From the NCBI GenBank assembly GCA_900315975.1, contig ONBA01000014.1:1-61221 (forward strand): a DNA stretch of 61,221 nt, in the 5' to 3' direction. Source of the stretch: an uncultured Ruminococcus sp. (GTDB lineage: Bacteria; Bacillota_A; Clostridia; Oscillospirales; Ruminococcaceae). The translations under genes were made by a program, and so were the position numbers. The notes under the pieces were generated by a model that did no database searches, was not told where the DNA came from, and was given only the letters and a program-made list of their open reading frames with translations. Shown piece by piece: positions 51,789 to 59,720 of the stretch. The number at the start of each line of letters is the position of its first letter. The stretch's first letter is position 1.

Positions 51789-52357
51789 ATCCCCAACTCC
51801 TTTACTTTCCGATAAAAACGGTTTGGTTTCATTTCGAGCTTTGACATTGTTGCTCTTGCGGTCTGCTCGCCGTTGCGCCACTTTTTGCATTCCCTCCGGA
51901 ATTTAGATTCATCAAATTCAAGCGCCTGTCTTCCCTTATACACGCCACGTTCTTTCGCAAGCGCGATTCCCTCACGCTGACGTTCCAGAATCATTTCACG
52001 TTCAAATTCTGCAAGTCCGGCGAATATCGTGAGCATCAGCTTACCCTGCGGAGTAGATGTGTCAAATTGCTCCTTGACACTGCGGAGCTGAACGTCTTTC
52101 GCCCTTAGTTCGTCAACTATAGACAGCAAATCCCTTACAGATCGTGCAAGTCTTGCATACTCGGTCACAATTACCGTATCGCCTTCTCGAACGTAAGTTC
52201 TCATAGCCGTGAGCTGCGGACGTGCAGCGTCCTTACCTGAGCATTTGTCGATGAAATACTTGTCAACGCCAAGCTCCGTGAAGGCTTCAAGCTGCCGTGC
52301 TTCGTTCTGTTCCTGCGTAGAAACACGGGCATATCCAATGAGTGCCAAAACGATCAC
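51785..52357 (-). CDS. Serine recombinase (resolvase/invertase family)
   Basis: A 190-aa protein. YARVSTQEQN carries the catalytic Ser; LARSVRDLL and the GLAEFEREMILERQREGIALAKERG segment follow the resolvase pattern; a C-terminal helix-turn-helix (ARATMSKLEMKPNRFYRKVK) is present. The start may be GTG 52357 or TTG 52348. It probably resolves multimers of the circular form. Two tandem 13-bp palindromic sequences lie just upstream. Confidence 0.9.
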   Translation of the reverse strand: MIVLALIGYARVSTQEQNEARQLEAFTELGVDKYFIDKCSGKDAARPQLTAMRTYVREGDTVIVTEYARLARSVRDLLSIVDELRAKDVQLRSVKEQFDTSTPQGKLMLTIFAGLAEFEREMILERQREGIALAKERGVYKGRQALEFDESKFRRECKKWRNGEQTARATMSKLEMKPNRFYRKVKELGI

Positions 52358-52365
52358 CGCCTTTA

Positions 52366-52433
52366 AGAATATATGTTCAGAATATATGTTCTATGTCCTG
52401 ATAATATTATACCATAAATTTGAAATATGTCAA
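52366..52433 (-). promoter_or_regulatory. Resolvase promoter with tandem 13-bp sites
   Basis: Minus strand TTGACA (52433-52428) and TATAAT (52411-52406), 16-base spacing. Between it and the start, AGAATATATGTTC occurs twice in direct contact (52366-52378, 52379-52391); each resembles a relaxed GAA-N6-TTC inverted repeat. They may be resolution or autoregulation sites. Confidence 0.65.
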
Positions 52434-52534
52434 TAGGAAAAATGGTATTTATACGGGATATTTTCACGCTGTTTCGCTGAGGTATAGCCAAATGCAAAAC
52501 AGGCACAGACTCTTTGTCTGCACCTGTTGTTTTA

Positions 52535-53530
52535 TTAACCGTATCTTGTAAAAAACATATAAATCGGAAGAAAATGAAGGAATATGAGATTTATTCCGGC
52601 TATAACAAAAACTGTATATTTGAACGGCGTACTTACAGCAATATCTTTACATATCTCAAAAAATGTGTCTCCTGTATCGGCTTTTCTGCGACTAACTAAA
52701 TGAATTAAACCGCCTATTATACATACCACTATGTATATTGCCAATAATACAGCTATGCTCATAAGCAATGCAATTAGTATTCTTAACAGTGCATATATTA
52801 GACATTTTCCAAGCAGCGCCGAACCACCAAGCGAATAGTTATCGTAGTTATAGTACATATCAAGACCAATCGGGAAAAGAAATGTCAGAATTATTGAAAT
52901 CCATATTGCTGCTTTGCCTATTTTATTTAATCCGATAGCTACGCCAAGAAATATACTTAAAGGTACTTCCACTGCACCAACTACAACAAAAATTATTCCT
53001 GCGGCGATAAAAATAATAAAAAGCAAAGAATATAGAACATATTTTATTTCTTCGCCAAAATGAAAAATAATCTTCTTTATCGCTTTTGTAACCTCGTCCC
53101 AATAAACTTCAACCTGTTCCTCGGCTTCCGAATCTGCGTTATCTGTTGTCTGAGTTGTTACAGTTGTGATACGCTGTCCGGTAGCCTCCGCAAGAGCGTT
53201 AATCGTTGCCGAATCAGCTTTGCCGTTAGCGTCGATACCCTTACTCTTTTGGAACTCAATGAGCGCTGTTTCTGTGTTGCCTCCGAAGTTTCCGTCAACT
53301 GTCAAATTTGCGTTCATCGCCGTATTCAGCGCTGATTGAAGCCACTTTACATCTTCTCCGGTCGCTCCTTTGGCAAGCACGACAGAATCCGAGGGTATTG
53401 CATATTCCGTTGTGATCTCAGCCGCAGACTCAGCCAATGCCGGAAATGTTGTTAATGATATAATGCTGAATAGAGCCATAAACGCCGCAACGAGCAGAAC
53501 AATCATTCTCGGCAGTTTTCTTACTTTCAT
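52535..53530 (-). CDS. Membrane protein with peptidoglycan-binding domain
   Basis: A 331-aa protein. Signal peptide or first membrane helix at residues 8-32; a PG_binding_1 domain at about 52-118 (GATGEDVKWLQSALNTAM, DGNFGGNTETALIEFQKSKGI); a Thr/Glu-rich linker; then about five membrane segments (170-325). The binding domain should lie outside and hold the protein to the wall. Its position in the element suggests cargo acting at the cell surface, perhaps in exclusion or transfer. Confidence 0.8.
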   Translation of the reverse strand: MKVRKLPRMIVLLVAAFMALFSIISLTTFPALAESAAEITTEYAIPSDSVVLAKGATGEDVKWLQSALNTAMNANLTVDGNFGGNTETALIEFQKSKGIDANGKADSATINALAEATGQRITTVTTQTTDNADSEAEEQVEVYWDEVTKAIKKIIFHFGEEIKYVLYSLLFIIFIAAGIIFVVVGAVEVPLSIFLGVAIGLNKIGKAAIWISIILTFLFPIGLDMYYNYDNYSLGGSALLGKCLIYALLRILIALLMSIAVLLAIYIVVCIIGGLIHLVSRRKADTGDTFFEICKDIAVSTPFKYTVFVIAGINLIFLHFLPIYMFFTRYG

Positions 53531-53626
53531 ATAACCTCCAATCTATTTCAAAACGGCTGCCGTTTGACAGCCGAAGTTATTTATATCCAATTTCTGTTAA
53601 GATAATCCGGTAACTTTTGAATTCTA

Positions 53627-54586
53627 TTAGTTTTCTACTACAATTTTACCGTCGCCGTCAGGGTCTTTTAAAGTCTCTCTCATTTTATCGCTGTTAAGTG
53701 AAGTATCAACTTCTTTTAAGAAATACTGCTTAGCAAGTACAAATGTTACGTCACCATTTGAAGCATTACTATTATCAGTAAGTCTATAAATATATGCCGG
53801 ATATTCACCATACATATTCTTTTCAGCACTTCTAATTATGCTGTCAACTTCTATTGTATTGCAGCCAGTATCAATTTCTCTATAAGTGTTTTCATATTCT
53901 TTTGTATCGTAAGCTGAAATGATTCCGTCATCTTTCATAATGTTAATTATTTCATCACGATAAGCTGGATTAGTTGATTTGTGGGAAATACCACCGGCAA
54001 ACCAAGTAAAATCATTGACATTGTTTTCAGCTGTTGAACTAAATTCATATACTGGCTGTTCTCTTAATGTTCCCGGTTTATTTGCTCTTTTGGCTTGAAC
54101 CTTTACAAATAATATGATATTATTGTCCGCCTTATTTACACAATGGAATCTTACTTCGTCCTGATTTGATAATTCTTTATCGGGGTCATAATCAACATAA
54201 GTAACATCATCGTAACTACCCTTTATTGCTTTAATTTCATATTCATCACCATATTTGTCAAGAAATTCACCAAATGTTGTATATCCGCCGTTACGAAAAA
54301 CATTATTTCCTATCTGAATCATACCAGAATGAATATCTGCATTTATTATCTCCTGTGAAGGTGAGTATGAGACTGATGATACTTTATTTTCGCTCTCCGT
54401 CACTGATGTTTCGTTGTTTGTAGCGGCTTCTGTATTTTCAGCTACTTCCGATGAACTATCTGTCTTTTCTGCTCCTGTCGTTGACTTTGCTGTACTTTCC
54501 GAGCTTGAACCGCTGCTTCCGCAACCGGCAAAACTGCCGCAGATACAAAGTGCTGCTGCCATTGCAATGATTGACTTCCTTTTCAT
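53627..54586 (-). CDS. Lipoprotein of unknown function
   Basis: ATG 54586 follows GGAGGAAATC. The 319-aa protein has a lipoprotein signal peptide with lipobox SFAGC at residue 21-22 and a Ser/Thr/Glu-rich linker (25-70). The rest is acidic and rich in Asp/Asn/Tyr, with no recognised family. Its mRNA is preceded by a structured RNA and terminator (54605-54767), suggesting attenuation or a separate small RNA. It is followed by the peptidoglycan-binding protein 96 bases later. Confidence 0.78.
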   Translation of the reverse strand: MKRKSIIAMAAALCICGSFAGCGSSGSSSESTAKSTTGAEKTDSSSEVAENTEAATNNETSVTESENKVSSVSYSPSQEIINADIHSGMIQIGNNVFRNGGYTTFGEFLDKYGDEYEIKAIKGSYDDVTYVDYDPDKELSNQDEVRFHCVNKADNNIILFVKVQAKRANKPGTLREQPVYEFSSTAENNVNDFTWFAGGISHKSTNPAYRDEIINIMKDDGIISAYDTKEYENTYREIDTGCNTIEVDSIIRSAEKNMYGEYPAYIYRLTDNSNASNGDVTFVLAKQYFLKEVDTSLNSDKMRETLKDPDGDGKIVVEN

Positions 54587-54604
54587 ATTGATTTCCTCCA
54601 TAAT

Positions 54605-54767
54605 AAAAAAGTGCGCAGCCGAAGCTACGCACTGAAAAATGCATAACTCCAATTGCTGCGACACAACTCGATACTCTAAAAGAAAGCATACGAAAAAAGA
54701 GTATGCACTTTTACCATAATAGTAAAAGTATATACTTTACTTTTAGAGTTTATTCAGTTGTGTCGCA
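54605..54767 (-). ncRNA. Candidate small RNA or attenuator with own promoter and terminator
   Basis: Plus coordinates: outer stem TGCGACACAACT 54657-54668 with AGTTGTGTCGCA 54756-54767 (12 bp), second stem ACTCTAAAAG 54673-54682 with CTTTTAGAGT 54740-54749 (10 bp), and inside two hairpins GCATAC/GTATGC (54686-54706) and ACTTTTAC/GTAAAAGT (54707-54729). All are uninterrupted. Then AGTGCGTAG/CTGCGCACT (54610-54633) with TTTTTT closes the minus-strand transcript. The promoter at 54802-54774 would start it exactly at the outer stem. About 160 nt; not a class I recognise. Confidence 0.75.
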
Positions 54768-54773
54768 CTTATT

Positions 54774-54802
54774 ATTATAGCTCATCTGACATATATTGTC
54801 AA
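54774..54802 (-). promoter_or_regulatory. Promoter of the structured RNA
   Basis: Minus strand TTGACA (54802-54797) and TATAAT (54779-54774), exactly 17 bases apart. Confidence 0.85.
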
Positions 54803-54875
54803 CTATTTACAGAAAAAAACACGCTGTAAAAATGCAGCGTGTTATAACGTAGATATAAAAATATGAGTGGTATTT

Positions 54876-55787
54876 TTATCTGTTATTCATCTTATTATAA
54901 ACAAATAAAGTTGCATAACAGTCCGCAAGACTATTGTGTGCCTGCTCCGCACGACAATTCCAGTCATATCCGTAATATTGAGCTGCAAACGTCAGCTTTT
55001 TATATTTGTAGTTTTTGTAATACTCATCCCAATCATCATAGATAATGGCAAACTCTTTCATCGCATCAATAAATTTGATGTTTTCCGGAAAAACTATTCC
55101 ATTATTTTTTAGGAAATTCACATCAAATTGCGTATTATAGCCAATAATTCTATCAGCACGGCGCAGGATAGCATTTATCTCAGTAACTTTACTTGCAAAA
55201 GACGGTGCAAACCTTACCATTGCAGGGCTGATATGGTTAATACACTGCGCTTCATCCCACGTCTCGACACACGGCTTAAAATAGCTGTTGAACACGATTT
55301 CACCCTTGTCGTTGATAATTGATAGCTGTAACAACTCGTCATACTGTGGGTCGAGTCCTGTCATTTCTGCATCAATGACGTAGCATTCATTTCCTTCACA
55401 GCTTGTCTTGATTTGATTTGACATCTCTAAGATGATCTTATGAAGCTCCTCAATTTTGCACTGATAAGGAGTGGCAATCTCTTTAATAAGTGCTTGATGT
55501 TGTTTCTTAGCCTCACGCGCTCTCTCCTCTAAGACTTCATTTCTATGCTGTTCTCGCCGTTCTTTATCCTTTTTTCTGCGCCTTTCACGTTCAGGAGCGA
55601 AGAACTCATCAAGCTGTGCCTTGGTAACTTTTGTCACTTGATCGGGACTATAATAAGTATAGATTTTTTGATAATAACCACTTGCCCATAGTCTAATTCC
55701 TTCCGCACCTTGCATTGGTAAGTAGCCGTGCAATGCCCACTGCCTTGCGGTCTTATACTCTGGATAACTGTATGATTTTACTTTCAT
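54876..55787 (-). CDS. DEDDh exonuclease (DnaQ/RNase T-like) with N-terminal extension
   Basis: ATG 55787 follows AAAAAGGAG. The 303-aa protein has a basic N-terminal region with a coiled coil (residues 68-125) and a C-terminal exonuclease domain: motif I VIDAEMTGLDP (about 133), motif II IGYNTQFDVNFL (about 215), motif III AHNSLADC (about 287; H...D). It should degrade single-stranded DNA or RNA 3' to 5'. Its gene lies directly downstream of the rep gene, so it may process replication intermediates. Confidence 0.88.
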   Translation of the reverse strand: MKVKSYSYPEYKTARQWALHGYLPMQGAEGIRLWASGYYQKIYTYYSPDQVTKVTKAQLDEFFAPERERRRKKDKERREQHRNEVLEERAREAKKQHQALIKEIATPYQCKIEELHKIILEMSNQIKTSCEGNECYVIDAEMTGLDPQYDELLQLSIINDKGEIVFNSYFKPCVETWDEAQCINHISPAMVRFAPSFASKVTEINAILRRADRIIGYNTQFDVNFLKNNGIVFPENIKFIDAMKEFAIIYDDWDEYYKNYKYKKLTFAAQYYGYDWNCRAEQAHNSLADCYATLFVYNKMNNR

Positions 55788-55844
55788 TTTTTTCTCCTTT
55801 TTATCATAATAATCAATCGTACAAAGCACTTAAACTACAAACGA

Positions 55845-56837
55845 TCAACCACCGATATAGGTGTTATAAAGCGTAAGAGTATCAACAATGCTCATTGCAG
55901 CCCTATAAATCGCCTCACAATCAAACTCTAATTTCTTTTCATTAGCTTTGATAATTGCTTCTATTTTCTTCTTCTCTCTATAGCAAAGTCTGTTCCAGTA
56001 ATTGAGCTTCTTAGGTGATTCCAAAAGGAGATCAACGAGAACTTTTTCTGTATCATTCAATTTGACTGAATAAGTTTTTCTGCGAGCAATACCCTGTTTT
56101 ATGTAAATCTCCGGAAGCGTCTTGATAAGATCGCTATTCCAATTACTGCCTAAAGGATTTCCCAGAGTAAGTTCAACTCTTGTAAGGTTATAAGGCAGTC
56201 CTGCTTCCTTATGCTTATCGTAAACTTTCACTCTTCCGCGAGTGTTCCTCTTCTTTCCGAGGTATTCGGAAGGCGAATCTTTGGTTGTGTAAATATCAAT
56301 TTTAGTGCGCTTATCCTTGATAACTGAAACGGATTTACGAACAACAGGAACATCAACAGCAGCGTCAAGACGCTTGATAGTATATGATGTGCTGTTGCTT
56401 AAAAGAAACATAATGTCATCTAAGCACTGCTGTATATTAAAGCACTTATTAGGATTTACCTCCAAATAACAGCGGTTAGGCACAACAGATGAATTGAGAA
56501 CAAGACGCAGACACATAGTTGCATCTTTATCGTAAACTACTTTGTATACCTCAGTATAATGGTGCGGTCTCTTATCGGTATCAGTGCATACAGCATTTTT
56601 GATGTGCTGCTTAATCCAGTGTTCGTCAGCACAAATCTTATGGCTGATCTCGTCCGTAAGAAAGAAATCGACCCTAAGATTGTCCACTGAATAAATATTA
56701 TCACCAGAAATTATCGGAGCATAATAAGTCATTCCGTTGACAATTTCGTTTAAACAAACATCTTTGTTGCTAACAAGAGCGGTTTGCTCAGAAAAAAGCT
56801 CTATATTTTTTCTTTTTGTTTCATCTATTTTTTTCAT
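55845..56837 (-). CDS. Rep_trans-like replication initiator
   Basis: A 330-aa protein starting at 56837 after AAGGAG. TIKRLDAAVDVPV, EYLGKKRNTRGRVKVYDKHKEAG and the LTRVELTL segment match the replication initiation proteins of ICE and rolling-circle plasmids (Rep_trans type). The catalytic Tyr cannot be fixed by eye. It should start rolling-circle-like copying of the excised circle. Its start overlaps the excisionase gene by 17 bases, so both are coupled. Confidence 0.8.
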   Translation of the reverse strand: MKKIDETKRKNIELFSEQTALVSNKDVCLNEIVNGMTYYAPIISGDNIYSVDNLRVDFFLTDEISHKICADEHWIKQHIKNAVCTDTDKRPHHYTEVYKVVYDKDATMCLRLVLNSSVVPNRCYLEVNPNKCFNIQQCLDDIMFLLSNSTSYTIKRLDAAVDVPVVRKSVSVIKDKRTKIDIYTTKDSPSEYLGKKRNTRGRVKVYDKHKEAGLPYNLTRVELTLGNPLGSNWNSDLIKTLPEIYIKQGIARRKTYSVKLNDTEKVLVDLLLESPKKLNYWNRLCYREKKKIEAIIKANEKKLEFDCEAIYRAAMSIVDTLTLYNTYIGG

Positions 56838-57060
56838 AGTATCTCTCCTTAATTACATTGTTTTCGGGTGTTTTTATATAGCTTTCGTTAAAAAAATCAA
56901 CTACGCTCTGTGCGTTAATAAGGATTTTTCCTCTGCCGACACGAACAGCCTTTACCTTTCCAGATAAAGCAAGCTGCCTTGCGTAGTGCTGTGCGATTCC
57001 GAATTTCTCGGCTGTTTCTTTCACGCCGAGCATTGTAGGAATACTATTGGAATTTTCCAT
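56821..57060 (-). CDS. Excisionase-like helix-turn-helix protein
   Basis: ATG 57060 follows AAAGGAG. The 79-aa protein has an excisionase-type winged helix (LGVKETAEKFGIAQHYARQLALSG, VRVGRGKILINAQSVVDFF, residues 10-55). It may assist integrase in excision, or regulate rep. The region upstream to 57203 is covered by an opposite small RNA. Confidence 0.8.
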   Translation of the reverse strand: MENSNSIPTMLGVKETAEKFGIAQHYARQLALSGKVKAVRVGRGKILINAQSVVDFFNESYIKTPENNVIKERYYEKNR

Positions 57061-57101
57061 AGTATTAACTCCTTTCATTTTTGAATAAATTGGATTTTCC
57101 C

Positions 57102-57204
57102 TTGCACACACTCCGAAAAAATGTTATAATAGGAGTGGGCAAGTATTATGATGTGGATATGGTATTTGCTTAGCGTCTGGCGTCGCAACCGCCGGACGTT
57201 TTTT
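57102..57204 (+). ncRNA. Candidate antisense small RNA facing xis-rep
   Basis: A plus-strand promoter TTGCAC (57102-57107), TATAAT (57125-57130), 17 bases apart, and an intrinsic terminator CGTCTGGCG (57174-57182)/CGCCGGACG (57190-57198) with TTTTTT define a transcript of about 68 nt (about 57137-57204). It has no ORF with a ribosome binding site and lies antisense to the leader between the HTH and excisionase genes, like plasmid copy-control RNAs. Confidence 0.7.
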
Positions 57205-57382
57205 ATTGCTTTTTGAGTTCATCAATGATGCGGCAGAATTCTGCTTTTTCATTTTCCGTAAGCTCAAAACGCAATCGACGAAATACTGTGTTTTCGTGAA
57301 CTCCCATTTTAGCTGCTATTGCGTAAACAGGAACGTGTTCATTCTTCATCAGTTTTCTGAGGTCTTTATTTGCTTTCTCCAC
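57203..57382 (-). CDS. 59-aa helix-turn-helix protein
   Basis: GTG 57382 has GAAAGGAG 8 bases upstream. The 59 residues (VEKANKDLRKLMKNEHVPVY, AIAAKMGVHENTVFRRLRFEL) form a compact helix-turn-helix in which AAKMGVHENTVFRRL is the likely recognition segment. Small proteins of this kind precede xis/rep in many Firmicutes elements. It is the first gene of the minus-strand operon, behind a promoter TTGACT/TATTAT (57512-57484). Confidence 0.8.
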   Translation of the reverse strand: MEKANKDLRKLMKNEHVPVYAIAAKMGVHENTVFRRLRFELTENEKAEFCRIIDELKKQ

Positions 57383-57418
57383 TTTTTTTCTCCTTTCAAA
57401 AAAAATTTGTGGTAGGGG

Positions 57419-57565
57419 TTGTAATTTGATAACATAAGTGTTATAATAATGTTTAGAATAACATCACCGCTATCACCACTATCATAATACAACGCAAAAT
57501 GATAATAGTCAAGCAAAATCCAAAATAATTTTCAGATACCCGCAAATAAGTAACAAATATGTTAT
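57419..57565. promoter_or_regulatory. Divergent control region with two 16-bp operators
   Basis: Plus promoter TTGTAA (57419-57424), TATAAT (57442-57447) for the XRE-integrase operon; its spacer holds the palindrome ATAACATAAGTGTTAT (57429-57444). A second site GTAACAAATATGTTAT lies at 57550-57565 just before the XRE gene. Minus promoter TTGACT (57512-57507), TATTAT (57489-57484). The sites fit an autoregulating phage-type repressor. Confidence 0.75.
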
Positions 57566-57582
57566 CAGAAAGGAAGATATCA

Positions 57583-58362
57583 ATGAATGATAACACAAAT
57601 TTAAAGAAAATAATTGGAGCGAGAATACAAGACGCTTTAACGCACAGACAAAAAAAACAAAAAGATCTTGCTGATCACTTAGGCGTGACTCCAAATACAA
57701 TTTCATATTTTTGTAAAGGTAAACGTATGCCAAATACTGAACAAATATACCAAATATCAGAATATCTGAATGTTCCAACAGATTATCTGTTCGGAAAGGT
57801 TAAAATGAGAAATCCTCAAATAATGGAAGATAACTTTCTAAAGATTTGTCAACAGACAGGATTATCAGCCGATACTATTGAGTTGTTTAAACAGCTTGAT
57901 TCCTTTAGTTTTGAGATAAATAATGGTGACTTCACTATGAGAGACGCTATCACATTGTTGCTAAACAATAATCATCTTAAAACTTTGTGCATTAATATTG
58001 TAAAATTTAAAAATTTATCAAACCACTACATCAGCAAAGTAATTGAAGAGTTGTCTTATATTATGGAAGATAGCAATAATATTAATTTATTTAATCTTGA
58101 TGAAGAGATGCAAGATTTATCTGAAAAAGTAGAATACAAGAAATACAAAACAGCTAAGACTTTTAATGAAATTCTCGTTTCTTCCTATTGCTCGCTTTTT
58201 GACGAAGCAAGAGCATTGTACAATACTTACCGCTATTCAATTAGTGGAAAAACAGCTCAAAAGCAAGATATCAAAGATGCTCAGAAAGAAGTAAAAGAAT
58301 TAACAGAAAAATTTGAAAAGGAGATGTTAGAATATGGCAAACATAACCCCACGCAAGAATAA
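57583..58362 (+). CDS. XRE family repressor
   Basis: ATG 57583 follows AAAGGAAG. The 259-aa protein has an N-terminal XRE helix-turn-helix (QKDLADHLGVTPNTISYFCKGKRMP, residues 26-50; YLNVPTDYLFG) and a helical C-terminal region for oligomerisation or signal response, ending in a coiled coil. No protease active site is visible. It overlaps the integrase gene by 29 bases, so both are co-expressed. It is the likely lysogeny-like repressor of the element. Confidence 0.9.
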   Translation: MNDNTNLKKIIGARIQDALTHRQKKQKDLADHLGVTPNTISYFCKGKRMPNTEQIYQISEYLNVPTDYLFGKVKMRNPQIMEDNFLKICQQTGLSADTIELFKQLDSFSFEINNGDFTMRDAITLLLNNNHLKTLCINIVKFKNLSNHYISKVIEELSYIMEDSNNINLFNLDEEMQDLSEKVEYKKYKTAKTFNEILVSSYCSLFDEARALYNTYRYSISGKTAQKQDIKDAQKEVKELTEKFEKEMLEYGKHNPTQE

Positions 58363-59551
58363 GGACGGCAAGATAACTTCTGTCTCGATCAGAGTTTATC
58401 ACGGCTACGATTCCGAAGGCAACCGCTTAAAGCCTTATACAATGAGTTGGAAACCGGAAAGAGAAATGTCCGAAAAGCAGATAATGAAGGAAGCCAATCG
58501 TCGTGCTGCACTGTTTGAGGAAGAGTGTAAAAACGGTAATATAAGCAGTACCCCTAATATGAAGCTGAGAGACTTCTGCAATACCTACCTCGATATAAAA
58601 ACCGGTATCTTATCACCAAGAACATACGAATACTATACCAGAGTTATCAACGATCTCATAATTCCGTTATTAGGGCATATCAGAATCACTGACCTCAAAC
58701 CTGCACACGTTCAGCAGTTCATCAAGTATATTCAGGATAACAGCGAAAAGACCCCCTCACCGTCAACTATCAAGCGTAAAGTTGCTATCTTGCAGTCAAT
58801 ACTCCGTCAGGCTGTAAAGCTCGGTCTGATACAGACTAACCCTGCAAATGCAGAACGCCTTACAATGCCTAAGCAGATCGCCCCGCAGGTAGAAATCTTC
58901 ACACGTCAGGAAGCTGTTGATATGCTTGAAGCCCTCGAAGATGAACCGCTACAATATAAGGTTATCATCTACCTTGCGATAATGTCCGGCGCTCGTGAAG
59001 GTGAACTTGTCGGGCTGAAATTCTCAGATATTGACTTCATTAATAACAGGATCACTATTGAACGAAGCGCATATAAGCTCACAGGAAAGCCGATAGCAAC
59101 TAAACCTCCGAAGGATAACGATGTGCGAACGGTCAAGGTCGATGATTATACAATAGACCTGATAAAGCAGCTCAAAGCTGAAAAGGAGCGTGAGCGTTTC
59201 CGGCTCGGCACAGCTTGGCAGGGAGACGAATGGCTGTTTACAAAGTGGGACGGCTCGATTATGTTCCCCTCAACTCCTTCACATTGGTTCAGAAGTTTTC
59301 TCAAACGTCACGGTTTGAAGCATAGGAAATTCCACGCCCTGCGCCATACCTCCGCTACACTGCTGCTTCTTGCCGGAACTAACGTCAAGCAGGTCTCCGG
59401 AAGATTAGGACACGCCGATCTCCGTGTAACAAATCAGTATCTCCACTGCATCGCTGAGGCTGACGAAGCCGCCGCCAACGCTCTCGGAAATATGCTCATA
59501 ACTCAGCACAAGCGTACTTACGAACAGGAAAGCATCAAGAAAACAGGATAA
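58334..59551 (+). CDS. int: Tyrosine recombinase (integrase)
   Basis: A 405-aa integrase. It has an N-terminal arm-binding domain (1-60), SAM-like core-binding domain (70-175; MKLRDFCNTYLDIKTG, ILQSILRQAVKLGLI) and catalytic domain with R in SGAREGELVGLKF (about 215), HALRHTSAT (HxxR, about 333-336) and GHADLRVTNQYLH with the nucleophile Tyr (about 368). It ends 170 bases from the tRNA-Ala 3' end, the attachment site it should act on. Confidence 0.95.
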   Translation: MANITPRKNKDGKITSVSIRVYHGYDSEGNRLKPYTMSWKPEREMSEKQIMKEANRRAALFEEECKNGNISSTPNMKLRDFCNTYLDIKTGILSPRTYEYYTRVINDLIIPLLGHIRITDLKPAHVQQFIKYIQDNSEKTPSPSTIKRKVAILQSILRQAVKLGLIQTNPANAERLTMPKQIAPQVEIFTRQEAVDMLEALEDEPLQYKVIIYLAIMSGAREGELVGLKFSDIDFINNRITIERSAYKLTGKPIATKPPKDNDVRTVKVDDYTIDLIKQLKAEKERERFRLGTAWQGDEWLFTKWDGSIMFPSTPSHWFRSFLKRHGLKHRKFHALRHTSATLLLLAGTNVKQVSGRLGHADLRVTNQYLHCIAEADEAAANALGNMLITQHKRTYEQESIKKTG

Positions 59552-59556
59552 AAAAT

Positions 59557-59590
59557 ATGGGACTCTCCTTCACGGAAAGTCCCTTTTCTT
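59557..59590 (+). terminator. Intrinsic terminator of the integrase gene
   Basis: GGGACTCTCC (59558-59567) pairs with GGAAAGTCCC (59573-59583 region), followed by TTTTCTTT. Confidence 0.75.
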
Positions 59591-59632
59591 TGCATATCGT
59601 GTTCTGATTTCGCGTTTCTTTTTATCTGAATA

Positions 59633-59651
59633 GCGCACAAATGGCGCACAA
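59633..59651 (+). repeat. Terminal 19-bp direct repeat, right copy
   Basis: GCGCACAAATGGCGCACAA, identical to 48240-48258, 69 bases from the right att core. Confidence 0.75.
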
Positions 59652-59720
59652 TTTACGCTTAACAAAAAGAACAGGCATTCTCTCAAATCTAAAAGAATGC
59701 CTATCCTAAGCCAAATTCAA

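Larger units (their letters stand above)
48124..59720. mobile_element. Integrative mobilizable element inserted in tRNA-Ala
   Basis: An 11.6-kb element bounded by identical 48-bp repeats of the tRNA-Ala 3' end. It carries a tyrosine integrase beside the right end, an excisionase-like HTH protein, a Rep-type initiator, a MobV-type relaxase with an oriT-like hairpin, a serine resolvase and cargo (AbiD/AbiF-type protein, lipoprotein, peptidoglycan-binding membrane protein, DEDDh exonuclease). No type IV secretion genes are seen, so it should be mobilized by a helper. Base composition is clearly more AT-rich than the flanking thi and CAZyme regions. A 19-bp sequence is repeated near both ends (48240-48258, 59633-59651). 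Confidence 0.92.

Noticed and set aside
54605..54767. Insertion sequence or MITE
   Set aside because: There is no target-site duplication visible and the promoter and terminator fit a transcription unit better.
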